Assembly (NCBI GenBank): GCA_936450465.1
Contig: OW388302.1
Span: forward strand, 63,587,826 to 63,651,825
Direction: 5' to 3'
DNA length: 64,000 nucleotides
Origin: Gibbula magus
Taxonomy: Eukaryota; Mollusca; Gastropoda; Trochida; Trochidae
Shown one piece after another: positions 32,095-42,273 of this stretch (positions are counted from its first letter, which is position 1; every line of letters starts with the position of its first letter). The notes under the pieces are model-generated. The model had not been told where the DNA came from. It worked only from the letters and a program-made list of their open reading frames with translations, and made no database searches. A program made the translations under genes and the position numbers.

Positions 32095-32136
32095 GTCGCC
32101 GCTAATGGCTGCAATACTGCCGAAGCGGCGTTAAAA
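32095..32136 (+). repeat. LINE-tail fragment
   Basis: CGCCGCTAATGGCTGCAATA through GCGGCGTTAAA, the terminal hairpin without the ACTC tail. It starts at the hairpin base and continues directly into an A-run and the TCAAGGTCA-rich repeat. Confidence 0.82.
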
Positions 32137-32139
32137 AAA

Positions 32140-33460
32140 ATCCTTGTAAACACGATAACTTGAAACATATTAGTGCTATCAGGCTCTTCTTTGGTGTATA
32201 TCAACTATGGAGAAAGCGATCGCTAACATCCGTCAAAGGTCAAGGTCATAGTGAGGTCTCAACTTAGGCATGCTTTTGCAAAAATGTCTTATTTCAACTA
32301 TTAACACTTTGAATCATTACATGATTGTGATACACAATGAAAAGTGATCACTGATTGTGTGACCTTGAATTTTAAAGGTCAATGTCACGAGATAGGGTCA
32401 TGGTCAACTTTTTTCCATGAAGGTATCAAAACCTCATATATATCACTTCTTCCTTGTACACCTGGGGAATTATTTTGACATGCTCACATTCAAGTCAAAG
32501 GTCAAGGTCATGCGTTCTGAAATCACTACAAAAATCCTTGTAAACACGATAACTTCAACAACTTCTGTGCTATCAGGCCCTTACTTGGTATATATCAACT
32601 ATGGAGAAAGACTGAGATTTGGAAAGGTTTTCGCTAAAATCTGTCCAAGGTCACAGCGAGGTCACAACTTAAGCATGCAGTTGCGGACATGCCTTATTTT
32701 AACTATTAACACTTTGAATCATTACATGATTGTTATACACAATGAAAAGTGATCATTGACTGTGTGACCTTGAAGATCAAAGTCACGAGATATGGTCGTG
32801 GTGACCATTTCTGAAATCTGTAAATAACTTTTTTCCAAGAAGGAATTAACATCTCATATACATAGCTTCTTTCTTTTAAATCTGGTGAATGATTTTGACA
32901 TGTTCTCATTCAAGGTCAAGGTCATGAGTTCTTTAATCACTACAATAATCCTTGTAGACATGATAATTTCAAACATGTTTGTCCTGTCAGGCTCTTATTT
33001 GGTATATATCAACTATGGAGAAAGACCAAGATCTGAAAACGTTTTCGCTAAAGTCTGTCAAAGGTCAAGGTCACAACTTAAGCATGCTATTGTGAATATG
33101 CCATAAGTTAACAATGAACTCTTTGAGTCATTGCATGATTGTTATACACAATGAAAAGTAATCATTGATGGTGTGAACTTGAAGGTCAAAGGTCAAGGTC
33201 ATGAGATATTGGTTAAGGCCATGTTAATCCTTTGATCCAATTTTGAAATCAGAAATAGGTTTTAAGAATAAGTTTGTGAAAAGTGACCCCGGTGATGATT
33301 CAACTTGTTAGAATAACTTGAATAATAAACAAATTTTTGTCAAAAAAAAATCACATTTTATTGATGCGGAGGAGAAGGCGGAACAGGGTAAGGCGAGACC
33401 CAAAGTTTCGGAGCTGCTCTGCTTTTGCGGTGTCCCGCAAACGCTTATCTAGTTCTACTC
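32140..33460. repeat. TCAAGGTCA-rich tandem element, ~330-440-bp units
   Basis: Diverged tandem units sharing ATCCTTGTAAACACGATAAC, TATATCAACTATGGAGAAAG, ACACAATGAAAAGTGATCA and many GGTCAAGGTCA motifs. The right end (GGAGCTGCTCTGCTTTTGCGG, then a hairpin) matches 58911-58955, so this is a 5'-incomplete copy of the element at 57344-58957. Confidence 0.85.
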
Positions 33461-33575
33461 TGTATTCAATTTACCAATGTTGTTTCAACACTGTACATCA
33501 ACCTGGTTATGGTAACAAGATCTACCTATTTCTACACCATCATGTATGTACATCAAAGTCACATATTGTATGTAT

Positions 33576-33582
<7 letters not shown>

Positions 33583-33608
<26 letters not shown>
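33583..33608. repeat. TA microsatellite
   Basis: About thirteen TA dinucleotides. Confidence 0.95.
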
Positions 33609-33612
<4 letters not shown>

Positions 33613-33719
33613 CAGTTTGTCTTGATAACGATGATAGAATGCGCCCAAAAACGTTTAATACATTGCAATAAAGAAGTTGATAATTCATAGAGCTAAGTCC
33701 CCATCATCATTCTCAAATC

Positions 33720-34021
33720 ACTGCACATATCAGGGAAACTTTTTATCCTTCTATTTCAATCAATCAAGTTTTTACTCATTTCGGCGAGCATCGTGTTTTA
33801 GATTTTTTGAAGGCTATACACCGTATGGACAAATTGTAAATTTTCATTATCAGCTTTTATTCCACTTGTGATAATACGCTGATGTTTTTACGGCCTTCGT
33901 GCCGTGTTCTGTTTTTCAATAGCAATTCTCTTTTTTAAATTAGGCTAATAAATTAAGTATCTCGCCGCTAGTGGCTGCGATACTGCCGAAGCGGCGTTAA
34001 ACAATAACTCACTCACTCACT
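33720..34021 (+). mobile_element. 5'-truncated LINE (302 bp) with TSD
   Basis: End of ORF2, 3'UTR, hairpin and ACTC tail. CATTCTCAAATC (33708-33719) and CATTCTAAAATC (34022-34033) form a 12-bp target duplication with one mismatch. Confidence 0.93.
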
Positions 34022-34317
34022 CATTCTAAAATCCCTATCAAATCAATCAAAGTCAAAGCAAGTTATACTTTATGGGGGTAAATTACATGCAAAAACACCA
34101 TATAAACATCACCATGATTACTTTTGTACATATGTCAAGTTCTGTAACATTCCGTGAACAATTCTTAGTCTTAGGACCAGAAGGGGAATTAATGTCACTG
34201 CTGACCACTATATATACCCAGCCTACCTCTGAGTACTTCATAGCTGCGGTATAAATAAGACTTGGTAATGGTACATCAAATTAGGTTTGACACAATCTTT
34301 AGACAATCTAAATAAAA

Positions 34318-34627
34318 GGGGGCGGGATAGCGCAGTGGTTAGCGCGTTCGGCTTCGGATCAAGAGGTCCGGGGTTCGAATCCCGCCAGGGGCACGGCAAC
34401 TTTGTCTGCAGTAGAGAACTGTTCTAGACGCAGTCAGGTTTGGGTGCAATGCTACACTGAATTTCAGTGCAGTATCACCCATGGTTCGCTAGTTCCAGCC
34501 GATGCTCGCAGGTTTCACCGCAAAGCATAGCCACATGGCGTTGCGGGCTTTCTCCCTGCCATAATACTAGCAGCCGCGATATAAGTGAAATACTCTTGAA
34601 AGCGGCGTTAAACCCCAACTCACTCAC
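34318..34627 (+). mobile_element. tRNA-derived SINE, full length, with TSD
   Basis: Same SINE in plus orientation, 310 bp. TCTAAATAAAA at 34307-34317 and 34628-34638 is a perfect 11-bp target duplication, fixing both ends of the SINE. Confidence 0.95.
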
Positions 34628-34747
34628 TCTAAATAAAACGATCATTTGTGAATGTCTGATTGGACAATTGTATAACTTTTTACCGTAAATACGGCATGCA
34701 GTAGTATAAGTATAAGATGGCATTTGAGTATCATTTCTTACATTCAT

Positions 34748-34806
34748 CGCCGCTAATGGCTGCAATACTGCCGAAGCGGCGTTAAACAATAACTCACTCA
34801 CTCACT
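34748..34806 (+). repeat. 59-bp LINE-tail insertion with TSD
   Basis: Begins exactly at CGCCGC, the 5' base of the terminal hairpin. CTTACATTCAT at 34737-34747 and 34807-34817 is a perfect 11-bp target duplication. Confidence 0.93.
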
Positions 34807-34990
34807 CTTACATTCATACTTTTTACAAATTACCTTACAGATATTGTCAATTACTGGATGATTACATGATTTCATCAACTTCTTCCTCACTTCGCTAGTT
34901 TCTGGGATAACCATATCTACTTGCTCGTCAGTACGTGCCTTGACGTGTCCAAAGTATGTGTCCAAATAACGTCTACAAAGTCGTATGACT

Positions 34991-35090
34991 TGCATTTGTA
35001 AATCTTGTTTCCTTCCTTTCTTCTTTCATGATCACATGCTTGCATTTGTAAATCTTGTTTCCTTTCTTTCTTCTTTCATGATCACATGCT
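34991..35090. repeat. 50-bp tandem duplication
   Basis: Units 34991-35040 and 35041-35090 differ at a single base by eye. Lies in the ESFNN-family pseudogene. Confidence 0.92.
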
Positions 35091-35401
35091 AGACGTGGAG
35101 TGGCTACAGAACTGGGGGCCCTGTCTACATGCTCATTCAAGTCTAAAACTGCAATGTTAGACCTAAGTTCATACATCTTATTGCCATAATGGATTTTTTA
35201 TCCAGGTATAACAAACATGTGTTGTTAAAACTTTCAATGTACAATGTATCCCGGGCAAAAGTAAAATATATGGGGCTTTTGTAGACAACAATACCATGAA
35301 TGAATTTGGTCAACAAAGTAATGGCTATTGGGTCCTGTATAACGTGCCATGTTGGAATGTACATGGGCTCTCTGCATGATGAATCAAGGTTGATGTGGTT
35401 G

Positions 35402-35479
35402 TTCTGAAAATGGGTTATTGTAGAATCCAAAAATGCTTTGTTCTGAAAATGGGTTATTGTAGAATCCAAAAATGCTTTG
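35402..35479. repeat. 39-bp exact tandem duplication
   Basis: 35402-35440 repeated at 35441-35479. In the minus-strand frame it duplicates 13 residues (AFLDSTITHFQN plus one), keeping the frame open. Confidence 0.93.
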
Positions 35480-35501
35480 AGCTTCTCCTCATCTCTATCA
35501 C

Positions 35502-35811
35502 GGGGGCGGGATAGCGCAGTGGTTACCGCGTTCGGCTTCGGATCAAGAGGTGCGTGGTTCGAATCCCGCCAGGGGCACGGCAACTTTGTCTGCAGTAGAG
35601 AATTGTTCTACACGCAGTAAGGTTTGGGTGCAATGCAACACTGAATTTCAGTGCAGTACCACCCATGGTTCGCTAATTCCAGCCGCTGCTCGCAGGTTTC
35701 ACCGCAGTGCATAACCACATGGCATTGCGGGCTTTCTCCCTGCCATAATACTACAACCGCGATATAAGTGAAATACTCTTGAAAGCGGCGTTAAACCCCA
35801 ACTCACCTCAC
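35502..35811 (+). mobile_element. tRNA-derived SINE, full length, with TSD
   Basis: CTCATCTCTATCAC at 35488-35501 and 35812-35825 is a perfect 14-bp target duplication. Inserted in the ESFNN-family coding sequence. Tail ends ACTCACCTCACC rather than ACTC repeats. Confidence 0.95.
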
Positions 35812-36976
35812 CTCATCTCTATCACAATTTTCCATCGCCCTGTACACATGATTTCTAGTTGCTTTGGCTTTGTCTGATAGCTCAGGATGCCAGGTCTTCC
35901 CCGAGTTTTTTTTGGCCCCACAACTGATCATTTTGAAAGATTTTGAAACCGATTTGGCGACATGCCCCCTGTCATTTGAATTATGGGCTTGTTGACGCTC
36001 ACGAACCAATTTGTTGATAGGTGTCGTGAGCGTGATTGACAACTTTCACACCATCTTGGTCATGATACATCGCCATGCAATCATCGCCCTCTTTTCTACT
36101 TTTTTCCTTTACCTTTTTCTTCCCTTCTGGCATCATTAATGGAGGTTTTCTTTAGAAGCTGGACAATTGTTGAGAATGATGTCAGAAATCTGTCTTAGTA
36201 AAATATTTAGAGTTCCAAAGGTGGCAAATTTGCACATCCGTTCATATTACGCAGATGTAACCCCACTGCATACATAGGCCATATACATCTTGTAATTGAC
36301 AATATAATTGGCTGATGATGAAGATGACCACTGGAGAGTATGTCCAGCTGAGCATTTGTAATGCAAATGCATCACGTGATCAGTTTTGCTGATATTTGTA
36401 ACAGCCATCGAATTTTGACAACTGCGACAATGTTCTTCAAACATCACATGTCATTTGTCCATAGTGTCAACTTACCCAACAAATAGTTTCATCCTTGAAA
36501 TGGTTTTCTTCATATGGGACATCATTAGTAATGTTGGTGTCGTTGCTAGCAGCAGACGTCTCACGTTGAAGATAAGAATCCAAAAGTGTTGAGGACTTTT
36601 GAGGAACTGCACTTCAGCTCTTGTTTTACAACATTAAGTTTGTCTTCGAATGCTGATCTGTCCCTTTCATTGTCAAATATTAATTCCATGTGTTTTCTGT
36701 ATTTCTCGTATTTATAAACTTTTAAAGTGCCATCACTTCTTCTCTTTGAAAGACCGCTCAAAGTGTTGGTGATATCATGTAGTGCCATGATTAGACAAAA
36801 ACATGCATTTGCTCATATGAATGATAAAGCAACAATGGTGAAACAGTTCGAACCAAATTACGCCAAAAACAACATGGTCATGTGACTACAATTCAGTTGT
36901 TCCATTGGTTAGGTGATGATGACCCATAATCATCAGTGAAGAAACCTGATCTGTATTTTCTGATTTATTTATTCAT

Positions 36977-37287
36977 GGGGGGCGGGATAGCGCAGTGGTT
37001 AGCGCGTTCGGCTTCGGATCAAGAGGTCCGGGGTTCGAATCCCGCCAGAGGTGCGTCAACTTTGTCTGCAGCAGAGAACTGTTCTACACGCAGTAAGGTT
37101 TGGGTGCAATGCTACACTGAATTTCAGCGTAGTACCACCCATGGTTCGCTTGTTCCAGCCGAAGCTCGCAGGTTTCACCGCAAAGCATAGCCACATGGCG
37201 ATGCGGGCTTTCTCCCTGCCATAATACTAGCAGCCGTGATATAAGTGAAATACTCTTGAAAGCGGCGTTAAACCCAACACACTCACT
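36977..37287 (+). mobile_element. tRNA-derived SINE
   Basis: Same SINE, near full length; tail shortened to CCAACACACTCACTA. Continues directly into the TIR/hairpin element. The SINE and the following ~450 bp are repeated at 47609-48358. Confidence 0.9.
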
Positions 37288-37334
37288 ACATGCTGAGAAG
37301 AAACATTAAAATTAATTATGAATGTTAAATAAAC

Positions 37335-37967
37335 AAGTGTTTGCCACGAACATGGCAATGTCCCCCGCCGTTAACATTGAGTATAGTAGGACACATCATT
37401 TGGTCAAGTGTCATAGTCACCTTGAAAATTAGATCAAGGTCACCAAACTCGACTGGTGTCTGTGTCCTCCCCCAATGTAGACTGACACCAAAATTGACAA
37501 CTTTGGGTGCATGGGTTAGTACAGATTGGTGCATGCGTATTCTCCAAATGATTGGTACCAATTATAAGATACTTAATGCAATGGTTCACGAGATATCGCC
37601 AACAACATTTAAAAAAGCGGTCAAAATGACGTTATGGTCACCGAAATCGATTGGTGTTTGCGTATTATCCAGATGAAAACTGGTACCAAGATTGAAGACT
37701 CAAGGTTAAAGGGTTCATTAGATATGGCGCTAACAACATTTTCAAAACTGGTCAAAGTCTCGCCCTGACCTTGAAAATGAGGTCAAGGTCACCGAAAACT
37801 TTTCAGGTCTGCGTATTCCCCAGCTGAAGACTGGTTCCAAGTTTGAAGATTCTAGAATGAGCGGTTCATTAGATATCGCGCTAACAAGAAGCGGGACGGA
37901 CGTACGGACGGACGTACGGAGCTGAATACTATGTCCCCCGCTCCGCGCATCGCGGCGGCGGGGGACA
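37335..37967. mobile_element. Non-autonomous element with TGTCCCCCGCCG ends
   Basis: TGTCCCCCGCCG at 37359-37370 and its complement at 37956-37967. The left subterminal end holds a TTGCCA/TGGCAA hairpin and the right end a long hairpin (37932-37967), preceded by GGACGTACGGACGGACG repeats. Interior has GGTCAAGGTCAC blocks and no ORF. The element at 38222-40216 has the same parts in the opposite orientation. Confidence 0.8.
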
Positions 37968-38060
37968 AAATATCAAGATAAAGAATGAGAATAAAAGCAG
38001 GTATTCTTCTTATTATTCTTATTCCTGTATACTTCTACGACGTTTGAACTGTTTTAATTT

Positions 38061-38220
38061 CAGTTACCAGGTCACAACCTGAGGGAAATCAACCTGTGAC
38101 CAGCACTAAAGTCAGAGGAAGCCTTGGGAATGAAATAAATGTGCCAAAACCTGACGAAGGTCCTGATCACCCCATGATCAATCCCTTAGGCGATGACCAG
38201 TGTCCACACTGTTTTCTTGT
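38061..38220 (+). pseudogene. Uncharacterised gene, 5' part
   Basis: After a polypyrimidine-AG (TTTTAATTTCAG) one frame reads SQPEGNQPVTSTKVRGSLGN and ends DDQCPHCFL, a Cys-x2-Cys pair, where the 2-kb element at 38222-40216 begins. The downstream part is at 40217-40503. I believe the two belong to one exon of an uncharacterised, multi-copy marine-invertebrate protein; that link is from recall of the pattern and is not proven. Confidence 0.5.
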
Positions 38221-39090
38221 TATCCCCCGCCGCGCGTTTAGCGCGAAGCGGGGGATATAGTATTCGGTTGCGTCCGTCCGTCCGTCCGTACGTACGTACG
38301 TACGTACGTCCGTACGAAATGGAATAACTCAAATACTATTCACTGGATTCTTTTCATATTTTGCATATGGGTTCATCATGGGAAGAGTAATGTTCTTACA
38401 TAGGTTTGTGAGCTTGACCTTCATTTCAAGGTCACAACAAGACTTTGTCAGCGGGATATCTCATTAACCATTCTCTGGATTCTCTTCATATTTTACACAT
38501 AGCTTCTCCAAGGACATGTTAATGTACATGTAAAGCTTGTCAGCGGGATATCTCAAGAACCATTCACTGGAATTCCATCATTTCTTACACAAAGCACCTT
38601 CTAGGGAAGACAACGGGCTGATTAGATTTTGGTGACCTTGACATTATATTCAAGGTCACAGCGGAACTTTGAATTTTTCGACATGTTAATGTACATGTAA
38701 AGCTTGTCAGCGGGATATCTCAAGAACCATTCACCGGAATTCCATCATTTCTTACACAAAGCACCTTCCAGGGAAGACGACGGGCTGATTAGATTTTGGT
38801 GACCTTGACATTATTTTCAAGGTCACAGCGGAACTTTGAATTTTTCGACATGTTAATGTACATGTAAAGCTTGTCAGCGGGATATCTCAAGAACCATTCA
38901 CTGGAATTTCATCATTTCTTACACAAAGCACCTTCCAGGGAAGACGACGGGCTGATTAGATTTTGGTGACCTTTGACATTATTTTCAAGGTCACAGTGGA
39001 ACTTTGAATTTTTCGACATGTTAATGTACATGTAAAGCTTGTCAGCTGGATATCTCAAGAACCATTCACCGGAATTCCATAATTTCTTAC

Positions 39091-39148
39091 CTCGCCGCTA
39101 ATGGCTGCAATAATGCCGAAGCGGCGTTAAACAATAACTCACTCACTC
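39091..39148 (+). repeat. 58-bp LINE-tail insertion in satellite, with TSD
   Basis: Terminal hairpin plus tail, beginning CTCGCCGC. ATTTCTTAC at 39082-39090 and 39149-39157 is a 9-bp target duplication in a satellite unit. Confidence 0.93.
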
Positions 39149-39643
39149 ATTTCTTACACAAAGCACCTTCTAGGGAAGACGACGGGCTGATTAGATTTTG
39201 GTGACCTTGACATTATTTTCAAGGTCATAGTGGAACTTTGAATTTTTCGACATGTTAATGTACATGTAAAGGTTGTCAGCAGAATATCTCAAGAACCATT
39301 CACCGGAATTTCATCATATCTTACACAAAGCAAAAGGACTGATTAATTATGGTGACCTTGACATTATTTTCAAGGTCACAGCGGAACTTTGAATTTTTCG
39401 ACATGTTAATGTACATGTAAAGCTTGTCAGCGGGATATCTCAAGAACCATTCACTGGAATTTCATCATTTCTTACACAAAGCACCTTCCAGGGAAGACGA
39501 CGGGCTGATTAGATTTTGGTGACCTTTGACATTATTTTCAAGGTCACAGTGGAACTTTGAATTTTTCGACATGTTAATGTACATGTAAAGCTTGTCAGCT
39601 GGATATCTCAAGAACCATTCACCGGAATTCCATAATTTCTTAC

Positions 39644-39701
39644 CTCGCCGCTAATGGCTGCAATAATGCCGAAGCGGCGTTAAACAATAACTCACTCACT
39701 C
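39644..39701 (+). repeat. Second copy of the LINE tail through tandem duplication
   Basis: Identical tail, identical flanks and the same variant (AATAATGCC) as 39091-39148, offset by 553 bp. The surrounding satellite is duplicated with it, so this is not an independent insertion. Confidence 0.9.
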
Positions 39702-40216
39702 ATTTCTTACACAAAGCACCTTCTAGGGAAGACGACGGGCTGATTAGATTTTGGTGACCTTGACATTATTTTCAAGGTCATAGTGGAACTTTGAATTTTT
39801 CGACATGTTAATGTACATGTAAAGGTTGTCAGCAGAATATCTCAAGAACCATTCACCGGAATTTCATCATATCTTACACAAAGCAAAAGGACTGATTAAT
39901 TATGGTGACCTTGACATTATTCTCAAGGTCACAGTGGAATTTTAAATTTTTCGACATGTTAATGTACTTTTGATGGTTGTCAGCGGGATATCTCAAGAAC
40001 CATTCACCAGAATTCCATCATATCTTACATAATGCACCTCCTAGGAAAGACAAAGGGCTGATTAGATTTGATGACCTTGACATTTTGTCAAGGTCACAGT
40101 GGAGCTTTGACTTTTTCGACATGTTTGACAGTCGATTTTGCTGATCTTGACATTATTTTTAAATTTTGAAGTATTAATTTTCGGCGGGGGATCATGTCAC
40201 CTTAGTGACAACTACT

Positions 40217-40503
40217 TGTTCCCTGTGTGACACAGAGACCACATAACTTCCTAGGTAATGGCCAGGCAGCCCGTGTCGAACAGTGGTCTAAGGAAAATCT
40301 TCTATAGAGGCTACTGGAAGGCCATTAATTACTTAGGAGGTTGGAACATACCTGCATACATTAGGAAAAAGTTTACTACAGAAATGTGGAATGGGGTGTT
40401 ACGTCACAGACAAGAAGTAATGCCCTACTGTGTTCTACAACAAATAAAGATCTTGTACCCAAATCCACCTGGGAAGCCGTACATGGGACACGAGTGGGAG
40501 TAA
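40217..40503 (+). pseudogene. Uncharacterised gene, C-terminal part
   Basis: PCVTQRPHNFLGNGQAA is read first, then after a frame change near 40260 an ORF ends in LRKIFYRGYWKAINYLGGW, EVMPYCVLQQIKILYPNPPG and PYMGHEWE stop. The C-terminal YPNP...PYMGHxW pattern is one I associate with a large uncharacterised family of marine-invertebrate repeats. Function unknown. It is separated from its 5' part (38061-38220) by the 2-kb element. Confidence 0.55.
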
Positions 40504-40637
40504 GCAATATGCTGTGTGTGTCTCATGTACCCAATGTATCTAGACAGCACTGTACATATAATAAAAACAATTGTATATATCGTATGATGAAGTTTACAAA
40601 CTTTCCTGAATTTCCTAACAGGATTACAGGATAAGTG

Positions 40638-40757
40638 TGAGCGGGATAGCGCAGTGGTTAGTGCTTTCGGCTTCGGATCAAGAGGTCCGGGGTTCCAATA
40701 CACAGCCACATGGAGTTGGGGTTTTTCTCCCTGTCATTATACTAGCAGCCTCACCTC
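40638..40757 (+). repeat. SINE with internal deletion
   Basis: tRNA-like head (GCGGGATAGCGCAGTGGTTA, GGTTCCAAT) joined directly to the distal part (CACAGCCACATGGAG, ATACTAGCAGCC). About 190 bases between are missing, as is the terminal stem. Confidence 0.75.
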
Positions 40758-40769
40758 AGAGGATGTGTC

Positions 40770-41060
40770 TTGGGACACTGTGCACATAAGGGAAACCTTT
40801 TATCCAAATATTGAGCCAAGTTGGCGAACATCCGTGTTTTAGACTTTTTAAAAGCTGTTAATCTTTTCGACAAATTGTAACTATTAACTATTCTAAATCA
40901 GTTTTAACCAAATTATTATAATTTGCTGGTGTTTTCTACGGTCTTTGTGTCATTTTTTGCTTTTGCAATTATTTTAGGGTTAATTGATTAACTTAAACTT
41001 CTCGCCGCTAATGGCTGCAATATTGGCGAAGCGGCGTTAAGCAATAACTCACTCACTCAA
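40770..41060 (+). mobile_element. Diverged LINE 3' end (291 bp) with TSD
   Basis: Sister subfamily of the LINE tail: same ORF2 end, hairpin with ATATTGGCGAAGCGGCG, and tail AAGCAATAACTCACTC. AGGATGTGTC at 40760-40769 and 41061-41070 is a perfect 10-bp target duplication. Confidence 0.9.
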
Positions 41061-41065
41061 AGGAT

Positions 41066-41545
41066 GTGTCACACCCTTCACAGACAACAACCCTAAATGG
41101 TTTAAAGAAAATCGCGAGGAAGTGCTTTGAAACAATGACAGAACGATATGCCATCGATCCAATTCTTGGGACACTGGGGGGCGGGATAGCGCAGTGGTTA
41201 GCGCGTTCAGCTTCGGATCAAGAGGTCCGGGGTTCGAATCCCGCCAGGGGCACGGCAACTTTGTCTGCAGTAGAGAACTGTTCTACACGCAGTAAGGTTT
41301 GGGTGCAATGCTACACTGAATTTCCGAAGCGGCGTTTAACTCACTCACTCACTCACTCGTTCTTGTATGCTTTTGCTATTATTTTAAATATCTAATTTAA
41401 TTTAAACAAATGTTTCGCCGCTAATGGCTGCAATATTGCCCAAGTGGCGTTAAACAATAACTCACTCACTCACTCGACCCAATTCAAGTTGGCGAAGACC
41501 GAATAACTTCAGCGTTCCAAAGGACAGCAACTGTCCCTACAAAGT
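41066..41545 (+). pseudogene. Coding fragment split by a composite insertion
   Basis: 41066-41165 reads SQTTTLNGLKKIARKCFETM and RYAIDPI; after the insertion 41486-41545 reads on in frame as VGEDRITSAFQRTATVPT. The open frame across the gap suggests a coding exon, origin unknown. Confidence 0.5.
41166..41474 (+). mobile_element. Composite LINE/SINE insertion with TSD
   Basis: CGATCCAATTC (41155-41165) and CGACCCAATTC (41475-41485) flank the block. It begins with a scrap of LINE (TTGGGACACTG). Next is a SINE head (41177-~41322) fused in its middle to a LINE tail (CCGAAGCGGCG, ACTC repeats to ~41356). A diverged LINE 3'UTR and tail (41357-41474) ends it. Confidence 0.8.
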
Positions 41546-41551
41546 CTTCAA

Positions 41552-41644
41552 CATAGCACTGCGGGCTTTCTCCCTGCCATAATACTAGCAGCCGCGATAG
41601 AAGTGAAATACTCTTGAAAGCGGCGTTAAACCCTAACTCACTCA
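41552..41644 (+). repeat. 5'-truncated SINE 3' part
   Basis: From ATAGCACTGCGGGCTTTC through GCGGCGTTAAACCCTAACTC. No clear target duplication. Confidence 0.85.
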
Positions 41645-41854
41645 TTGTGACCTCAAATAGGTCACTTCCAAAAGGTCTCGAGAGCAGAAATTGTAGTTTC
41701 TGGCTACTCTGATGCCTATCCACTACAACAAACACATATCACTGTAAACGAAGCAAGTATATTACACTGAAAATAGTTTAGAATAGCAATATTCAAATAT
41801 ACATTTGTACATGAAAACATAGAAATAAAAACCAATTACCATATTTTCGCACCA

Positions 41855-41918
41855 AAAACCTCAGATAAAAAACCTGCCATTAGTACAAAACCTCAGATAA
41901 AAAACCTGCCATTAGTAC
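41855..41918. repeat. 32-bp exact tandem duplication
   Basis: 41855-41886 repeated at 41887-41918 (AAAACCTCAGATAAAAAACC...). No gene around it; 41750-42270 otherwise shows nothing I recognise. Confidence 0.93.
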
Positions 41919-42273
41919 AGGCCAAAACATTCACTCTGTGGAAAGACGTCAAATATGAACATTTGCAAACTCAACTCATGTTTATAGAAAAAGATTTACA
42001 TATAATATGTCCAATATTAAAACAAACACTCGAAGGAGAAGCGTAAATACGCATACTCAGGCTCATCTCTTGTTTATAGAAGAGAATTTTATTGCACGAA
42101 CAGCCTCATGGGGACGAGTACAACTATGTCTAATAATGCACAATAGCAAGTTTCATAAGTACACATATATACATGCATTAACAAGAATCGGTCTGCAATG
42201 AAGAACATACAAATCAATGAGTAGGCATTTAGAACATATTTTTTACATTTAAGAAATGGGGTTTGAAGATGAT

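Larger units (their letters stand above)
34850..36788 (-). pseudogene. Uncharacterised ESFNN-family gene, spliced or decayed, split by a SINE
   Basis: Minus-strand pieces in order: 36788-36561 (Met start, LSGLSKRRSDGTLKVYKYEK), 36476-36247 (RSCQNSMAV, HLHYKCSAGHTLQWSSSS), ~36090-35812 (GKTWHPELSDKAKATRNHVY), then after the SINE 35501-35143 (EPMYIPTWHVIQDP, DTLYIESFNN) and 35176-34973 (LDLNEHVDRA). A GT-type donor (GGGTAAGTTG) lies at about 36474-36465, so some gaps may be introns. Short exact duplications at 34991-35090 and 35402-35479 distort the frame. The SINE target duplication encodes part of the coding frame, so the exon was intact before the insertion. Function unknown; probably transposon-borne. 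Confidence 0.6.
38222..40216. mobile_element. Non-autonomous element with CCCCCGCCG ends and 168-bp satellite
   Basis: Left end ATCCCCCGC..GCGGGGGAT hairpin (38222-38258), then CGTCCGTCCGTCCG/TACG repeats. Right end CGGCGGGGGAT followed by a TGTCAC/GTGACA hairpin. Between them ~168-bp tandem units (38440-40110) with AGCTTGTCAGCGGGATATCT, AAGAACCATTCAC, GGTGACCTTGACATTATTTT and AAGGTCACAG. CTTGT flanks on both sides may be the target duplication. Confidence 0.8.

Noticed and set aside
34318..34390. Possible functional tRNA-Arg genes at SINE heads
   Set aside because: Each head is followed by the conserved SINE body, and the anticodon stem has mismatches; these are tRNA-derived SINEs.
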